The notes under the pieces are model-generated. The model ran no database searches, had not been told where the DNA came from, and saw only the letters and a list, made by a program, of their open reading frames with translations. Of a DNA stretch of 16,353 nucleotides, positions 16,216 through 16,353 are shown in pieces. Positions within the stretch are counted from its first letter, which is position 1, and every line of letters begins with the position of its first letter. The translations under genes were made by a program, and so were the position numbers. Origin of the DNA: Thalassiosira profunda (taxonomy: Eukaryota > Bacillariophyta > Thalassiosirophyceae > Thalassiosirales > Thalassiosiraceae); NCBI GenBank assembly GCA_036939355.1, contig JALLAP010002520.1, forward strand, positions 1 to 16,353. The letters run 5' to 3'.

Positions 16216-16353
16216 GGCTCCTGCTCCGCTGCTATGAACAGTGTACATTAAGCCAGATGTAAAGAAACGTCACTTATTTCTTTCATCCACCATGCCCCTT
16301 TCACGGGGGCGCTATGAATATGCATCATGTCATCCTTCCTCTGTCATTATCTT

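Noticed and set aside
1..16353. tRNA, rRNA, CRISPR array, transposon ends or integrase genes
   Set aside because: I looked on both strands and saw no tRNA-like T-arm with matching stems, no spaced repeats and no transposase or reverse-transcriptase motifs.
16216..16353. Polyadenylation signal after the phosphatase
   Set aside because: TGTAAA occurs at about 16258, but one hexamer without other evidence is not enough to call.

Overview
The window is nuclear DNA from a eukaryote with a compact genome: about eight genes in 16 kb, short GT-AG introns (66 to 129 bp) and close gene spacing. The best fit is a photosynthetic stramenopile, most likely a diatom. Three clues point there. One protein carries a signal peptide followed by a phenylalanine-led transit peptide, the kind used to reach a secondary red plastid. 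One secreted protein combines RXL sites, a lysine/serine/glycine-rich stretch and proline-threonine linkers, a design seen in diatom cell-wall proteins. The ankyrin protein and the stand-alone helicase-associated (HA) domain are of types common in diatoms. The species is not determined by anything I can read here.

Layout. 1-164: tail of an unidentified + strand gene. 370-1389 (+): plant-type glutaminyl-peptide cyclotransferase, one intron. 1492-2764 (-): PDZ-domain protein with a basic and acidic disordered front half, one intron. 2924-5060 (-): ankyrin-repeat protein, broken by an assembly artefact at 4722. 5061-6611: 1.55 kb gap between divergent genes, with short repeats, a strongly G-rich block and possible decayed coding sequence. 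6612-7995 (+): HA-domain protein, two introns. 8174-10482 (-): large secreted cysteine-rich protein, three exons, broken by a second artefact at 8665. 10483-11170: divergent upstream region. 11171-13464 (+): plastid-targeted protein with two tandem calycin-like domains, four exons. 13720-14157 (-): elongin C, one intron. 14158-14475: G-rich divergent upstream region. 14476-16215 (+): histidine acid phosphatase with a mitochondrial-type leader.

The genes do not form a pathway; this looks like an ordinary gene-dense chromosomal segment. Neighbours alternate between divergent and convergent pairs, apart from the head-to-tail ankyrin and PDZ pair.

Two points matter most to a user of this sequence. 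First, both single-N positions are flanked by exact 72-bp direct copies. Collapsing one copy plus the N (73 bp) restores the reading frame in both genes, so these are unmerged assembly overlaps and not biological duplications or frameshifts. Second, the secreted protein at 8174-10482 is the best candidate for something undescribed: a probable wall or matrix protein with a 14-cysteine domain I do not recognise and three copies of a CGPRG-containing four-cysteine repeat.
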